This document shows, piece after piece, positions 41,428 to 50,610 of a DNA stretch of 64,000 nt. Under the pieces are notes generated by a model. It searched no databases. It saw only the letters and a list, made by a program, of their open reading frames with translations, and was not told where the DNA came from. Source of the DNA: Enterobacter wuhouensis (GTDB lineage Bacteria; Pseudomonadota; Gammaproteobacteria; Enterobacterales; Enterobacteriaceae); assembly GCF_004331265.1 (NCBI RefSeq), contig NZ_SJOO01000012.1, positions 1 through 64,000 on the forward strand, given 5' to 3'. How positions within the stretch are numbered: position 1 is the first letter of the stretch; the number at the start of each line of letters is the position of its first letter. The translations under genes and the position numbers were made by a program.

Positions 41428-41934
41428 ATGCGTAAATTAATTAAACCTCTGATGATTGCTGCCGCGATGACCACGTCCGTTAGCGTCCTGGCGATCCAGA
41501 AAGATATTACCGTCAACGCCAGCGTTGATTCGCAGCTGGACCTGACCCAGGCCGATAATACGCCTCTGCCGGCCAGCATCGATATGCAGTATCTGCCTGG
41601 CCGCGGGCTGGAAAGCTACCGCGTGAATACCAAGGTATGGTCAAACTCCGCCACCAGCAACGTCAAGGTTCGCCTGGTAAGCGCTGCACAGCTGAGCAAT
41701 ACGGAAGGCGATCAGGCCGTACCTATGACCGTGAAGCTGGGTGATAAAACCCTGACCACCGCCGATGCCGAATTTACCGGAACTGAACTGTTCCCGGGCA
41801 GCATTGAAAACGGTTCTGCGGTACTGCCTCTGACCATTTCTCAGACCACCAAAGGCATTCTGAAAACCGGCCAGTACAGCGGCGTTGTTAGCCTGATGCT
41901 GACTCAGGCGACCACCACGGAAGGCGGTGCGTAA
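41428..41934 (+). CDS. CS1-type major pilin
   Basis: I chose ATG 41428 (168 residues) with GGAG seven bases upstream. The signal peptide ends SVSVLA/I. The mature part begins QKDITVNASVDSQLDLTQAD and runs through YLPGRGLESYRVNTKVWSN to a C terminus TGQYSGVVSLMLTQAT, the pattern of the CooA/CfaB/CblA family (Fimbrial_CS1), which has no Cys pair. It is polymerised through donor-strand exchange by the usher encoded next. Confidence 0.9.
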   Translation: MRKLIKPLMIAAAMTTSVSVLAIQKDITVNASVDSQLDLTQADNTPLPASIDMQYLPGRGLESYRVNTKVWSNSATSNVKVRLVSAAQLSNTEGDQAVPMTVKLGDKTLTTADAEFTGTELFPGSIENGSAVLPLTISQTTKGILKTGQYSGVVSLMLTQATTTEGGA

Positions 41935-41954
41935 CACCCAGCACCTAAGGAATA

Positions 41955-41982
41955 ACGTCAGAGGGTATTCACCCTCTGACGT
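41955..41982 (+). other. strong mRNA hairpin after the major pilin gene
   Basis: ACGTCAGAGGGT and ACCCTCTGACGT form a perfect 12-bp stem with a four-base loop (ATTC). No T-tract follows, so it is not a standard terminator. Its place between major pilin and usher genes fits an RNA-stabilising or attenuating element that keeps pilin expression above usher expression. Confidence 0.7.
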
Positions 41983-42005
41983 CAGGATGATGTCGAGGCT
42001 CGTTC

Positions 42006-44723
42006 ATGGCGTTTCACAGAAATACTCTCCTCTTTGTTGCTTTGTTACCCGCATCTATCCAACTCGCCTGCGCCGAGATGGCCGTTCCGGCAGGGTTTGA
42101 AGATCTCGCAAAAACGCAGCGCCTGTGGACGGAAGTCAGCCTGTACGGCGAATCGCTTGGCCTTTTTGAAACGGATATTAATCTTGAAACGGTGAGCTTT
42201 GTCGCGCCGGATACCGTAGTCGCGGCCATCAAGCGCCAGTTTAATGACGACCCTGCCCTGATCGCCACCGTCTCTGCCGCACTGGCCGTTCCGCTTGCCC
42301 GTAACGGCAACCTTGCCTGCAGCAGCAACGGCTCGGCGACGGGATGCGATTATATCGACACCCGGCGCGCGGCCATTATTTATGACGAAAACAACGCCCG
42401 TATCAGCCTGTTTTTGGACAAAAAATTCCTGCCAAAACCGACGGCGGAGAATCAGTGGTATCAGCCCACGCAGGGCACCGAAAATGCGCTGATACATCAG
42501 CAAAACATCAACTTTGTCGCCGACCGGGATTACCAGTCGGCGACGGTTCAGGGCAACGGCGCGCTGGCCGTCACGCAGGATGGCTACCTCAATCTGGACT
42601 GGACCTGGCTGGGCCAGCGTTCCCGCCACGAGCAACAGCAGGAAATGACCGTCAATAACGCCTGGTTCCGCCAGGATTTACTGCGTCAATATTATGTGCA
42701 GATGGGCGCGATGGATACGCGAGACCTGTTCAGCAACGCCGGGGGGAATATTACGCTCAGCCAACTTCCGCTGGGTAAAATTCGCGGCCTGCGCACGGGC
42801 TCAACTAGAGCATGGATCAACCCGGTTCAACAGTCGAAGGGAACGCCCATCACCGTGCTGCTTTCCCACGATGCCCGCATTGACGCACGCCGGGGCAACC
42901 AGCTGCTGGCGAGCTTTTATCTCAACGCCGGTGCGCAAAACCTGGATACCCGCGCGTTCCCGGACGGAAGCTATACCGTGACGCTGTCCATCTACGAAAA
43001 TAACCGGCTGACGCGCACCGAGCAGGTGCCGTTTACCCGAACGGGCATTACGCCGTTTGACCGCGTCGAGTGGTTCCTGCAGGCGGGCGAAACGGACAAT
43101 AGCGACGCAGACGAACAGCGCCGCGCCGTCGCGCAGGCGGGCGTGCGCCTGCCCGTCACGCCGACGCTGGCACTGACCAGCGGCGCAACGGTGATGAGAA
43201 ACCAGCGCTTTATCGAAAACGCCCTCGACTGGAGCCGCGGCTTCAATGCGGGCCCCGTCGACGGCGTGTTAAGCACCCGGTTTAGCTACCTCTACGGCAG
43301 CGAAGGACAACGCGGCAATATTCAGCAAATCAGCTACAGCGATGGATTTTCCCTGAGCGTCTATCGCAACGCGCTGTCGGCGGACAATTGCAATACCCGC
43401 AGCGCGGGATTCGACGCGGTGAACGGCTGTTATCGCAGCCTGTCGGTGATGTTCTCCGTCCCCGTCGGTTCCTGGTATGCCAGCCTGGGGTATTCGGACA
43501 ACCGCAACGAAGGGCGGTACGTCTCCCGGCGAGAGCTGCCGGACAATGACGATCGCCATGACGCGGGCCTGCCGTGGGAGTCGGTCTATATGACCCGCTC
43601 CCGCACGCGGGCCTGGCAGGGCGGTCTGAGCAACGCGTTTAGCGCCCGCGGCCTGAACGTCAACAGCAGCATCAACCTGTTCATGCGTCGGGATGATTCC
43701 CGCGAGGGCAAGGACAAAGGCGGCTACCTGAGCGTGAGCGTGTCGCTGGCGCATAACCGCCAGGGCGATGCCTCAAGCTATACCTCTGTGGGCGCGACCT
43801 GGCAGCACCAGCAGCGGGAAAAGAATCAGCTGAGCTATAACGTGGCGCATAACTGGTATGCCGACGCGCGCGGCGAGAATGAGTATGGCCTGAGCGCCTC
43901 GGGCATTAACGGCGATTCGCTCAATACCTCGGCCTACACGCGCCAGGGTGGGCGATACGGCAACGGAAGCCTGACGGTGAGCGACGCCTGGGATCGTCAG
44001 GAGCAGCGGCATACGCTGAGCAGCAGCGGTAACTACAGCTCTACCCTCGCCCTCTCGCGCTCGGGGCTGTGGATGGGCCGCTGGAGCGACGGGCGCCCTG
44101 CGTCTGCGGTCGCCGTGCAGGTCGCTACGCCTGAGGATTCGCAGGACCCTCGCGTCGCCGTGTCGCTGGACAACGGCGGCAGCGCGGATATTCCGGCAAA
44201 CAGCCGCGCCATGTTCGCCGTGCCGGGCTATCAGCAAACCACGCTGACGGTGAACGAATCGCTGAATGTTTCCCACGGCGTCAGCAGTGAAATTACGCAG
44301 GGTTCGGGCAGTAGAACGCTGTTTATGGTGCCGGGCAAAATGCTGCGCCGGGACGTGCAAACCACCGCGAGCTACACCTGGCTCGGCCAGCTCACCGACG
44401 AGCGCCATACGCCGTTTATCGGCGGCGTGCCGCTGAACGTGAACGGCTGGAGCGATCTCGGCAACGGTGGGTTTAGCGCCCACAGCGATGCGCTGCTGCA
44501 TAACCTCTACCTGGTGCGTCAGCAGCAGTTTTATCAATGCGCGCTGAACGTGAAAAGCATGCGCGACGTGGTGCGTTACGTGGGTTCGATCCCCTGTCGG
44601 GAATTGACCTTCTCTGCCCTGCCGGATGCCGTCCAGCAGCAGGCGCAGCTGATGCTTGCCGGACGTTCGGTGCCGACTGGCCCAACCGCAATGAATACAG
44701 AGAACCTTACCAAAGGGAAATGA
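42006..44723 (+). CDS. CS1-type pilus usher (CooC/CfaC/TcfC-like)
   Basis: The 905-residue outer-membrane usher has a signal peptide (LACA/EMAVPAGFEDL). The alpha-clade layout follows, with an RNEG/YVSRRELPDN barrel region and a C-terminal domain with GGVPLNVNGWSDLGNGGF and paired Cys (YQCALN and SIPCREL). It differs clearly from the FimD-type usher at 6447-9080. GAGG lies eight bases upstream. It exports and assembles the pilin and tip protein encoded on either side. Confidence 0.9.
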   Translation: MAFHRNTLLFVALLPASIQLACAEMAVPAGFEDLAKTQRLWTEVSLYGESLGLFETDINLETVSFVAPDTVVAAIKRQFNDDPALIATVSAALAVPLARNGNLACSSNGSATGCDYIDTRRAAIIYDENNARISLFLDKKFLPKPTAENQWYQPTQGTENALIHQQNINFVADRDYQSATVQGNGALAVTQDGYLNLDWTWLGQRSRHEQQQEMTVNNAWFRQDLLRQYYVQMGAMDTRDLFSNAGGNITLSQLPLGKIRGLRTGSTRAWINPVQQSKGTPITVLLSHDARIDARRGNQLLASFYLNAGAQNLDTRAFPDGSYTVTLSIYENNRLTRTEQVPFTRTGITPFDRVEWFLQAGETDNSDADEQRRAVAQAGVRLPVTPTLALTSGATVMRNQRFIENALDWSRGFNAGPVDGVLSTRFSYLYGSEGQRGNIQQISYSDGFSLSVYRNALSADNCNTRSAGFDAVNGCYRSLSVMFSVPVGSWYASLGYSDNRNEGRYVSRRELPDNDDRHDAGLPWESVYMTRSRTRAWQGGLSNAFSARGLNVNSSINLFMRRDDSREGKDKGGYLSVSVSLAHNRQGDASSYTSVGATWQHQQREKNQLSYNVAHNWYADARGENEYGLSASGINGDSLNTSAYTRQGGRYGNGSLTVSDAWDRQEQRHTLSSSGNYSSTLALSRSGLWMGRWSDGRPASAVAVQVATPEDSQDPRVAVSLDNGGSADIPANSRAMFAVPGYQQTTLTVNESLNVSHGVSSEITQGSGSRTLFMVPGKMLRRDVQTTASYTWLGQLTDERHTPFIGGVPLNVNGWSDLGNGGFSAHSDALLHNLYLVRQQQFYQCALNVKSMRDVVRYVGSIPCRELTFSALPDAVQQQAQLMLAGRSVPTGPTAMNTENLTKGK

Positions 44724-44724
44724 T

Positions 44725-45882
44725 GTGAATAAGTCTCTCTTAATTTTAACGATCTTTATCCTGTGGGCAGGCCAGGCGCAGGCGGGCGCCCCTGCCGGGC
44801 GTAATACCAGCGTGGGAATTAGCTACGATCGCTCCGCGCCACCGGCACGCTTTGACATCTGGGTGCATGAGCCGAGCGGCTACGATACCGCCGATCCGCA
44901 AAAATGGGGGCGAAATACCCTGACCTGTCGTTCCCGCACCGACCCCACCTACGGGGCCTGCATGACTGCCCCGGTCTGGTTTTCGGCAAACCCGGCTGCG
45001 CCTTATCCCATCTCGCTCCGTTTTACCCATGCCCTCACCAAAAAAACGGTGGATATCAAGGTGTACGGCGAACACCACATGTTTATCAACAGTAAAGTCT
45101 TTACCTTCGCCAGCTTTGTTACCGGCGGGACGGGCGATATCACCGCCTGGAACAGAGAGCCCTATTTCGATTACTACATTGTGAGAAGCGAACTGGACAA
45201 GCTCGCCCAGCCGGGCATCTGGACCGCCACGCTGAGGCAGGACCTGCGTCAATGGGGAAGCGCCGACTGCGGCGGGAACTTCAACGATGTGAACGTGGGA
45301 TGCCCTGGCTATCTCAGCATCGCCACCTGGCAGGCGACGGTGCGTATCGAGGTGGTCGACCCGGGCAATCAGCAGATTTACCTGCCCGCATTTCCGCACT
45401 CGACGCCTATTGTAAACCTCAACCTGTCCAACTTCCCGGGACGGCCCGGCGGGAGTGAGATCCAGGGTGAAAGCACGGTGGATATGTGCCTGTACGACGG
45501 CAATAACAGCGCCAGCACCCGCGCGTACCTCCGGTTTGAGGACGACGGGCTCGCCGCGGCTGGCCGGACCGAGGGGGCGTTTTCAATCCGCCGTCGCGGT
45601 GGAAGCCAGACCGACGCGCGGGATCGTCTTGATTATCAGGTTTTTGTGACCAATCCGATCACCGGCGCAACGGAAACCGCTGCCAATGGTAAAACGCTGG
45701 TATGGCAAGGCACGAACGATCCGCAGCATCTGCGCCAGGTCATTCTGCCCGGCGGCCGCGAAAGCGTGCTTTGCATCCCCGCGCCGATCGTCCTGAAGAC
45801 GCCTTCGTTTGCCGCCAGCAGCAAAAATGCGGGCGATTACACCGGCACGCTGCGCGTTATCTATACCCCCAGTACGCTATAA
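44725..45882 (+). CDS. CblD/CfaE-like tip adhesin (pilus initiator)
   Basis: The 385-residue protein starts at GTG 44725, 1 bp after the usher stop, with AAGGG upstream. The signal peptide ends AQAGAPAG. The Cys-rich body and the two-domain outline match the CfaE/CblD pilus-initiator family: an N-terminal adhesin half with CRSRTDPTYGAC, and a C-terminal pilin half ending DYTGTLRVIYTPSTL. In CFA/I this subunit starts assembly and binds the host. The receptor here is unknown. Confidence 0.88.
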   Translation: MNKSLLILTIFILWAGQAQAGAPAGRNTSVGISYDRSAPPARFDIWVHEPSGYDTADPQKWGRNTLTCRSRTDPTYGACMTAPVWFSANPAAPYPISLRFTHALTKKTVDIKVYGEHHMFINSKVFTFASFVTGGTGDITAWNREPYFDYYIVRSELDKLAQPGIWTATLRQDLRQWGSADCGGNFNDVNVGCPGYLSIATWQATVRIEVVDPGNQQIYLPAFPHSTPIVNLNLSNFPGRPGGSEIQGESTVDMCLYDGNNSASTRAYLRFEDDGLAAAGRTEGAFSIRRRGGSQTDARDRLDYQVFVTNPITGATETAANGKTLVWQGTNDPQHLRQVILPGGRESVLCIPAPIVLKTPSFAASSKNAGDYTGTLRVIYTPSTL

Positions 45883-45892
45883 CGAGGTCCCC

Positions 45893-46444
45893 GTGAGCTA
45901 CGCTATTCTCGACAATAACCGTTTTTACGCCGAAGGATTGCGCTATGCGCTGCTGCGCCGTGGCGTTCCGCGTCAGGTGCAGAGCGACACCGTAAGGTGG
46001 CAGCCGTCGCTGCTCGCCAGGCGCGTTCTGGTCATCCGCTGTCGTTTCTCGGTTGCGGCCACGCATCAGGCGCTGATTAACATCTTGCTCAGGCTGGAAG
46101 CCGCCCGCTGGCAGGGCAGCCTTTATCTGGTCTGTAACGAAAAAGGCTGGGCGCTGGCCACGCACCTGCGTAAACGCTTCGCCACGCTACCGATTTACAT
46201 CATCGATGACCGGATCTCCGTTGCGGATGCGGCATATTTGCTGGCTAAAGAGCCTCGCCGCGTCCGCAGTCTTGACTGCTGCCTGACCGGGATTGAATTC
46301 AACGTGCTTGATCTGATGCTTAACGGGCTGCCCGTGCGCCATATAGCCATCGTGACCCACATGTCGGAAAAACAGGTTTCAACGCACAAATGCAATGCCC
46401 TGAAAAAACTCAACGCCAACAACCTGCTGCAGCTGCTCCTGTAG
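45893..46444 (+). CDS. LuxR-type regulator with degenerate receiver
   Basis: I chose GTG 45893 (183 residues) with GAGG five bases upstream, 10 bp after the tip gene, so it is the last gene of the pilus operon. The C-terminal 60 residues form a GerE/LuxR helix-turn-helix (LTGIEFNVLDLMLNGLPV and VTHMSEKQVSTHKCNALKKL). The N-terminal half looks like a receiver (YAILDNNRFYAEGLRYALLR), but the strand that should carry the phospho-acceptor Asp reads LVIRCRF, so phosphorylation is unlikely. Feedback control of the pilus is a reasonable guess. Confidence 0.8.
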   Translation: MSYAILDNNRFYAEGLRYALLRRGVPRQVQSDTVRWQPSLLARRVLVIRCRFSVAATHQALINILLRLEAARWQGSLYLVCNEKGWALATHLRKRFATLPIYIIDDRISVADAAYLLAKEPRRVRSLDCCLTGIEFNVLDLMLNGLPVRHIAIVTHMSEKQVSTHKCNALKKLNANNLLQLLL

Positions 46445-46512
46445 GTCGCGGTTTATCCCCCCGGCCCTTTTTTGCTACACTGGGGCCGATATTTTTCACA
46501 CGACAGAAGATT

Positions 46513-46842
46513 ATGTTCATTTTTGCAGGCCAGGAAATTGAGACCGATAGCGAAGGCTATCTGAAAGATACGACGCTCTGGAGCGAACCGCTGGCGGAGA
46601 AAATTGCGGAGAACGAAGGCATCACCCTCTCCCCTGAACACTGGGAAGTGGTGCGCTTCGTGCGCGAATTCTATCTTGAATTCAATACCTCTCCCGCCAT
46701 CCGCATGCTGGTCAAGGCGATGGCGAATAAGTTCGGCGAAGAGAAAGGCAACAGCCGCTATCTGTATCGCCTCTTCCCGAAAGGCCCGGCAAAACAGGCG
46801 ACCAAAATCGCCGGACTGCCTAAGCCGGTGAAGTGCATTTAA
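46513..46842 (+). CDS. tusE: TusE, sulfur-relay protein
   Basis: I chose ATG 46513 (109 residues), the E. coli length. DsrC-like fold with the conserved penultimate Cys (Cys108 in KPVKCI). It takes sulfur from TusBCD and passes it to MnmA for 2-thiouridine at the wobble position of tRNA. It overlaps the convergent acyP gene by 4 bp. In E. coli tusE adjoins yccA; here a pilus locus separates them. Confidence 0.96.
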   Translation: MFIFAGQEIETDSEGYLKDTTLWSEPLAEKIAENEGITLSPEHWEVVRFVREFYLEFNTSPAIRMLVKAMANKFGEEKGNSRYLYRLFPKGPAKQATKIAGLPKPVKCI

Positions 46843-47120
46843 TAGCGAATACCGAAGTTTACGTATTCCTTGCCGGGTTGATGAGGTTCCGTTAAGACCT
46901 TGTCAACCCGCGCGCTACGCGGCCCGCCCGCCTTCAGCCACGCCACCAGCTTGTCAACCTGCTCCGCTTCACCACACGCCAGCACCTCCACGCTGCCGTC
47001 ATCCATGTTACGCGCGTATCCCGTCAGGCCAAGCTGAACGGCTTCACGCTGCGTGCTGTAACGAAATCCCACGCCCTGTACGACGCCGTGAACCCAGGCA
47101 ATGGTGCAGACTTTTGACAT
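46839..47120 (-). CDS. acyP: acylphosphatase
   Basis: The 93-residue protein starts at ATG 47120. It has the acylphosphatase signature GVVQGVGFR with catalytic Arg20 and GYARNMDDGSVEV with Asn38. It hydrolyses acyl phosphates in the cytosol. It is convergent with tusE and divergent from rlmI. Confidence 0.96.
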   Translation of the reverse strand: MSKVCTIAWVHGVVQGVGFRYSTQREAVQLGLTGYARNMDDGSVEVLACGEAEQVDKLVAWLKAGGPRSARVDKVLTEPHQPGKEYVNFGIRY

Positions 47121-47213
47121 CTTCCTTCTCCTTATCCGTCTGGCGCGTTGCAATTCCCCACCGAACTCGGGAAAATGGCGGCCATTTCATTGGAATCGAC
47201 AGAATAGCAAATT

Positions 47214-48404
47214 ATGAGTGTACGTTTAGTGTTAGCCAAAGGGCGCGAGAAGTCACTGTTGCGCCGCCATCCCTGGGTGTTCTCCGGCGCCGTTGCCCGT
47301 ATGGAAGGCAAAGCCAGCCTCGGTGAAACCATTGATATCGTTGACCATCAGGGGAAATGGTTAGCGCGCGGCGCATACTCGCCAGCGTCTCAGATCCGCG
47401 CCCGCGTCTGGACCTTCGATAAAGACGAAACCATCGACATCGATTTCTTCGTTCGCCGCCTGCAGCAGGCCCGCCAGTGGCGTGACTGGCTGGCAAAGCG
47501 TGACGGGCTGGACAGCTACCGCCTGATCGCCGGTGAGTCAGACGGTATGCCTGGCGTGACGATTGACCGCTTCGGCAACTTCCTGGTGCTGCAGCTCCTG
47601 AGCGCCGGGGCAGAATATCAGCGCGCCGCGCTGATTAGCGCCCTTCAGTCCGTTTTCCCGGAATGCGCCATTTACGACCGCAGCGACGTGGCGGTACGTA
47701 AAAAAGAGGGGCTGGAGCTGACGCAGGGGCCGGTCACCGGCGAACTGCCGCCTGCCCTGCTGCCTATCGAAGAGCACGGCATGAAGCTGCTGGTCGACAT
47801 TCAGGGCGGCCATAAAACCGGTTATTACCTCGATCAGCGCGACAGCCGTCTGGCAACCCGTCAGTACGTTGCCGACAAGCGCGTGCTGAACTGCTTCTCC
47901 TACACTGGCGGTTTTGCGGTGTCTGCCCTGATGGGCGGCTGCGCTCAGGTTGTCAGCGTGGACACCTCCCAGGAAGCGCTGGACGTGGCGAAACAGAACG
48001 TCGAGCTGAACAGGCTGGATCTGAGCAAAGCGGAGTTCGTGCGCGATGACGTGTTCAAGCTGCTGCGTAAATACCGCGACCAGGGTGAGAAATTCGACGT
48101 TATCGTCATGGACCCGCCAAAGTTCGTGGAAAACAAAAGCCAGCTGATGGGCGCCTGCCGCGGCTATAAGGACATCAACATGCTGGCGATCCAGCTGCTG
48201 AACCCGGGCGGCGTGCTGCTGACCTTCTCCTGCTCCGGCCTCATGACGACCGATTTATTCCAAAAAATCATCGCCGATGCCGCAATAGATGCCGGTCGTG
48301 ATGTACAATTTATAGAGCAGTTCCGTCAGGCCGCCGACCACCCGGTGATCGCTACCTACCCGGAAGGGCTGTATCTGAAAGGGTTTGCCTGTCGCGTCAT
48401 GTAA
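47214..48404 (+). CDS. rlmI: RlmI, 23S rRNA m5C1962 methyltransferase
   Basis: The 396-residue protein has an N-terminal PUA domain (about 1-75, MSVRLVLAKGREKSLLRRHP), an EEHGMKLLVDIQGGHKTGYY linker and a Rossmann methyltransferase domain with CFSYTGGFAVSALMGG (SAM loop), MDPPKFVENK and SCSGLMT (catalytic Cys). Length matches E. coli RlmI. It methylates C1962 of 23S rRNA. Confidence 0.97.
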   Translation: MSVRLVLAKGREKSLLRRHPWVFSGAVARMEGKASLGETIDIVDHQGKWLARGAYSPASQIRARVWTFDKDETIDIDFFVRRLQQARQWRDWLAKRDGLDSYRLIAGESDGMPGVTIDRFGNFLVLQLLSAGAEYQRAALISALQSVFPECAIYDRSDVAVRKKEGLELTQGPVTGELPPALLPIEEHGMKLLVDIQGGHKTGYYLDQRDSRLATRQYVADKRVLNCFSYTGGFAVSALMGGCAQVVSVDTSQEALDVAKQNVELNRLDLSKAEFVRDDVFKLLRKYRDQGEKFDVIVMDPPKFVENKSQLMGACRGYKDINMLAIQLLNPGGVLLTFSCSGLMTTDLFQKIIADAAIDAGRDVQFIEQFRQAADHPVIATYPEGLYLKGFACRVM

Positions 48405-48464
48405 CTTGAAATGAGAAATATTGCCCGCACATAAGGTGTATGTAATGTTTCCCGGGAGGTGACT

Positions 48465-48782
48465 ATGATTGCCAGCAAATTCGGTATCGGCCAGCAGGTC
48501 CGCCACACCTTGCTTGGGTATTTGGGTGTGGTCGTGGATATCGACCCGGAGTATTCCCTTGATGAACCGTCAGCAGACGAGCTGGCGGTTGACGCAGAGC
48601 TTCGCGCCGCGCCCTGGTACCATGTGGTGATGGAAGGTGACGATGGTCAGCCTGTTCATACCTATCTTGCCGAAGCGCAGCTGAGTAGTGAACTGCAGGA
48701 TGAGCATCCGGAACAACCCACTATGGACGAGCTTGCTCAGACAATCCGCAAACAGCTACAGGCGCCTCGCCTGCGGAACTAA
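48465..48782 (+). CDS. hspQ: HspQ, heat-shock protein/Lon specificity enhancer
   Basis: The 105-residue protein starts at ATG 48465 with GGGAGG six bases ahead; an in-frame GTG at 48459 is too near that site. It is almost the same as E. coli HspQ: MIASKFGIGQQVRHTLLGYL, YHVVMEGDDGQPVHTYLAEA and EHPEQPTMDELAQTIRKQL. It acts on DnaA turnover and Lon activity. Confidence 0.97.
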   Translation: MIASKFGIGQQVRHTLLGYLGVVVDIDPEYSLDEPSADELAVDAELRAAPWYHVVMEGDDGQPVHTYLAEAQLSSELQDEHPEQPTMDELAQTIRKQLQAPRLRN

Positions 48783-48787
48783 GCGTG

Positions 48788-48817
48788 AAAAAAAAGCCCG
48801 ACGACCGGGCTTTTTTT
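48788..48817. terminator. bidirectional terminator hspQ / yccU
   Basis: AAAAAGCCCG/CGGGCTTTTT around ACGAC with seven T on the plus strand. It runs into the yccU stop codon. Confidence 0.88.
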
Positions 48818-49229
48818 ATTTCGCCAGCCCAAGTCGGGGAATATCAATCGCCGGACAGCGATCCATCACCACGTTCAACCCCGCGTCGCGCGCCAGCACG
48901 GCGGCCTGCTCGTTAATAACGCCCAGCTGCATCCACAGCGTTTTTGCCCCAATGGCGATGGCTTCCTGCGCCACTCCCCATGCGGCCTCAGAATTTCGGA
49001 ACACATCCACCATATCCACTTTTTCCGGCACGTCATTCAGCGTGGCGTATCCCTGCTGGCCCAGCAGCGTTTTGCCCGCCACCTTGGGTGAAACAGGGAT
49101 AACGTGGTAGCCCTGATCGAGAAGGTACTTCATTACCCTGTAGCTTGGGCGATCCGGCTTATCGCTCGCCCCCACCAGCGCAATGGTGCGCGTGGACGTC
49201 AAAATCTCGGCAATATCGTTCTCTTTCAT
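48816..49229 (-). CDS. yccU: YccU, CoA-binding-domain protein
   Basis: The 137-residue protein starts at ATG 49229 with GGAGGAAGACC ahead. Rossmann-type CoA-binding domain: TIALVGASDKPDRPSYRVMKYL, VIPVSPK, GYATLNDVPEKVDMVDVFRNSE and GAKTLWMQLGV. The biochemical role is not established. It is convergent with hspQ. Confidence 0.95.
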   Translation of the reverse strand: MKENDIAEILTSTRTIALVGASDKPDRPSYRVMKYLLDQGYHVIPVSPKVAGKTLLGQQGYATLNDVPEKVDMVDVFRNSEAAWGVAQEAIAIGAKTLWMQLGVINEQAAVLARDAGLNVVMDRCPAIDIPRLGLAK

Positions 49230-49402
49230 GGTCTTCCTCCTGGCTTTTTTAAAAGTGTACGCCAAAGCGCGCATCTCAACCATTCATCCCATACGGATGT
49301 ATGAGGGCAAAACGGCAAAATATGTCTATATGTTAGTAAACATGATTTTCGAAAAATTTAGATACATTATTGCGAAGAAGGTTTTCCTGACAGGAGCACC
49401 CT

Positions 49403-50065
49403 ATGAAAGCCGGCCTTGCCTCTGCTGTGATTGCGTTAGTGATGCCGATTTGCGTCTTTGCCACGACGCTTCGACTGTCGACCGATATCGATCTGCTGGT
49501 GCTGGACGGAAAAAAAGTCTCCAGTTCGTTACTGCGCGGCGCGGACAGCATCGAGCTGGACAACGGGCCGCATCAGGTCGTGTTTCGCATCGAAAAACCC
49601 ATCCGCCTGGCTAACCATGAGCAGCGGATGTATATTTCCCCGCCGCTGATCCTCAGCTTTAACACCCAGCGCATCAACAAGGTCAATTTTAACCTGCCGC
49701 GCCTGGAAACGGACAAAGAGGCCGTCGCGTTTGACGCCGCTCCTCGCATTGAATTGCTGGACGGCGATTCAATGCCGATCCCGGTGAAGCTGGATATTCT
49801 GGCGATAACCCAATCACCGAAAGGAACAAATTACGAAGCCGATACGGAAAACTATAACAAGGCGAATAAGCGCGCCTCGCTGCCGCAATTTGCCACCATG
49901 ATGGCGGACGACAGCACGCTGTTATCCGGCGTATCCGAGCTGGATGTTATACCGCCTCAGTCACAAACGTTAACCGAGCAGCGCCTGAAATTCTGGTTCC
50001 AGCAGGCCGATCCCGATACGCGAGCCCGTTTTTTACAGTGGGTAAAGCAACAACCTTCGTCGTAA
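49403..50065 (+). CDS. yccT: YccT (CsgI-like) periplasmic protein, DUF2057
   Basis: The 220-residue protein has a signal peptide ending CVFA/TTLRLS and the DUF2057 body (LDGKKVSSSLLRGADSIELD, HQVVFRIEKPI, SPPLILSFNT). In Salmonella the orthologue (CsgI) has been linked to restraint of curli assembly. ACAGGAGCACCCT precedes the start. It stands between yccU and mgsA. Confidence 0.93.
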   Translation: MKAGLASAVIALVMPICVFATTLRLSTDIDLLVLDGKKVSSSLLRGADSIELDNGPHQVVFRIEKPIRLANHEQRMYISPPLILSFNTQRINKVNFNLPRLETDKEAVAFDAAPRIELLDGDSMPIPVKLDILAITQSPKGTNYEADTENYNKANKRASLPQFATMMADDSTLLSGVSELDVIPPQSQTLTEQRLKFWFQQADPDTRARFLQWVKQQPSS

Positions 50066-50145
50066 GCCACATTTTTTTCTCCTTTCTCTTGCAGCATCAG
50101 GCAGTTCCCGTCATCGTGTGATGGGTTAATCTTACGGACACGCTT

Positions 50146-50604
50146 ATGGAACTGACAACACGCACCCTCCCGGAACGCAAACACATTGCGCTGGTCGCGC
50201 ACGATCACTGTAAACAGATGCTGCTGAACTGGGTTCGCCGCCATCAGCCGCTGCTGGAAAAACATAACCTCTCTGCGACCGGCACAACCGGCAACCTGAT
50301 CCACCGCGAAACGGGCCTGGAGGTTAACGCCATGCTGAGCGGCCCGATGGGTGGCGACCAGCAGGTGGGCGCGCAAATTTCGGAAGGGAAAATTGATGTA
50401 CTGATTTTCTTCTGGGACCCGCTGAATGCGGTTCCGCACGATCCGGATGTGAAAGCGCTGCTGCGTCTTGCTACGGTCTGGAACATTCCGGTGGCGACGA
50501 ACCTGTCGACGGCGGATTTCATCATTGAATCACCGCAGTTTAACTCCCCGGTTGAGATCCTTATTCCGGATTATCAGCGTTATCTTTCCGAGAGACTGAA
50601 GTAG
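50146..50604 (+). CDS. mgsA: MgsA, methylglyoxal synthase
   Basis: The 152-residue protein has all known active-site residues of the E. coli enzyme: His19 (VAHDHCK), Asp71 in GPMGGDQQ, His98 and Asp101 in AVPHDPDV. It turns dihydroxyacetone phosphate into methylglyoxal as a bypass when phosphate is short. A REP unit follows. Confidence 0.98.
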   Translation: MELTTRTLPERKHIALVAHDHCKQMLLNWVRRHQPLLEKHNLSATGTTGNLIHRETGLEVNAMLSGPMGGDQQVGAQISEGKIDVLIFFWDPLNAVPHDPDVKALLRLATVWNIPVATNLSTADFIIESPQFNSPVEILIPDYQRYLSERLK

Positions 50605-50610
50605 CTTTTT

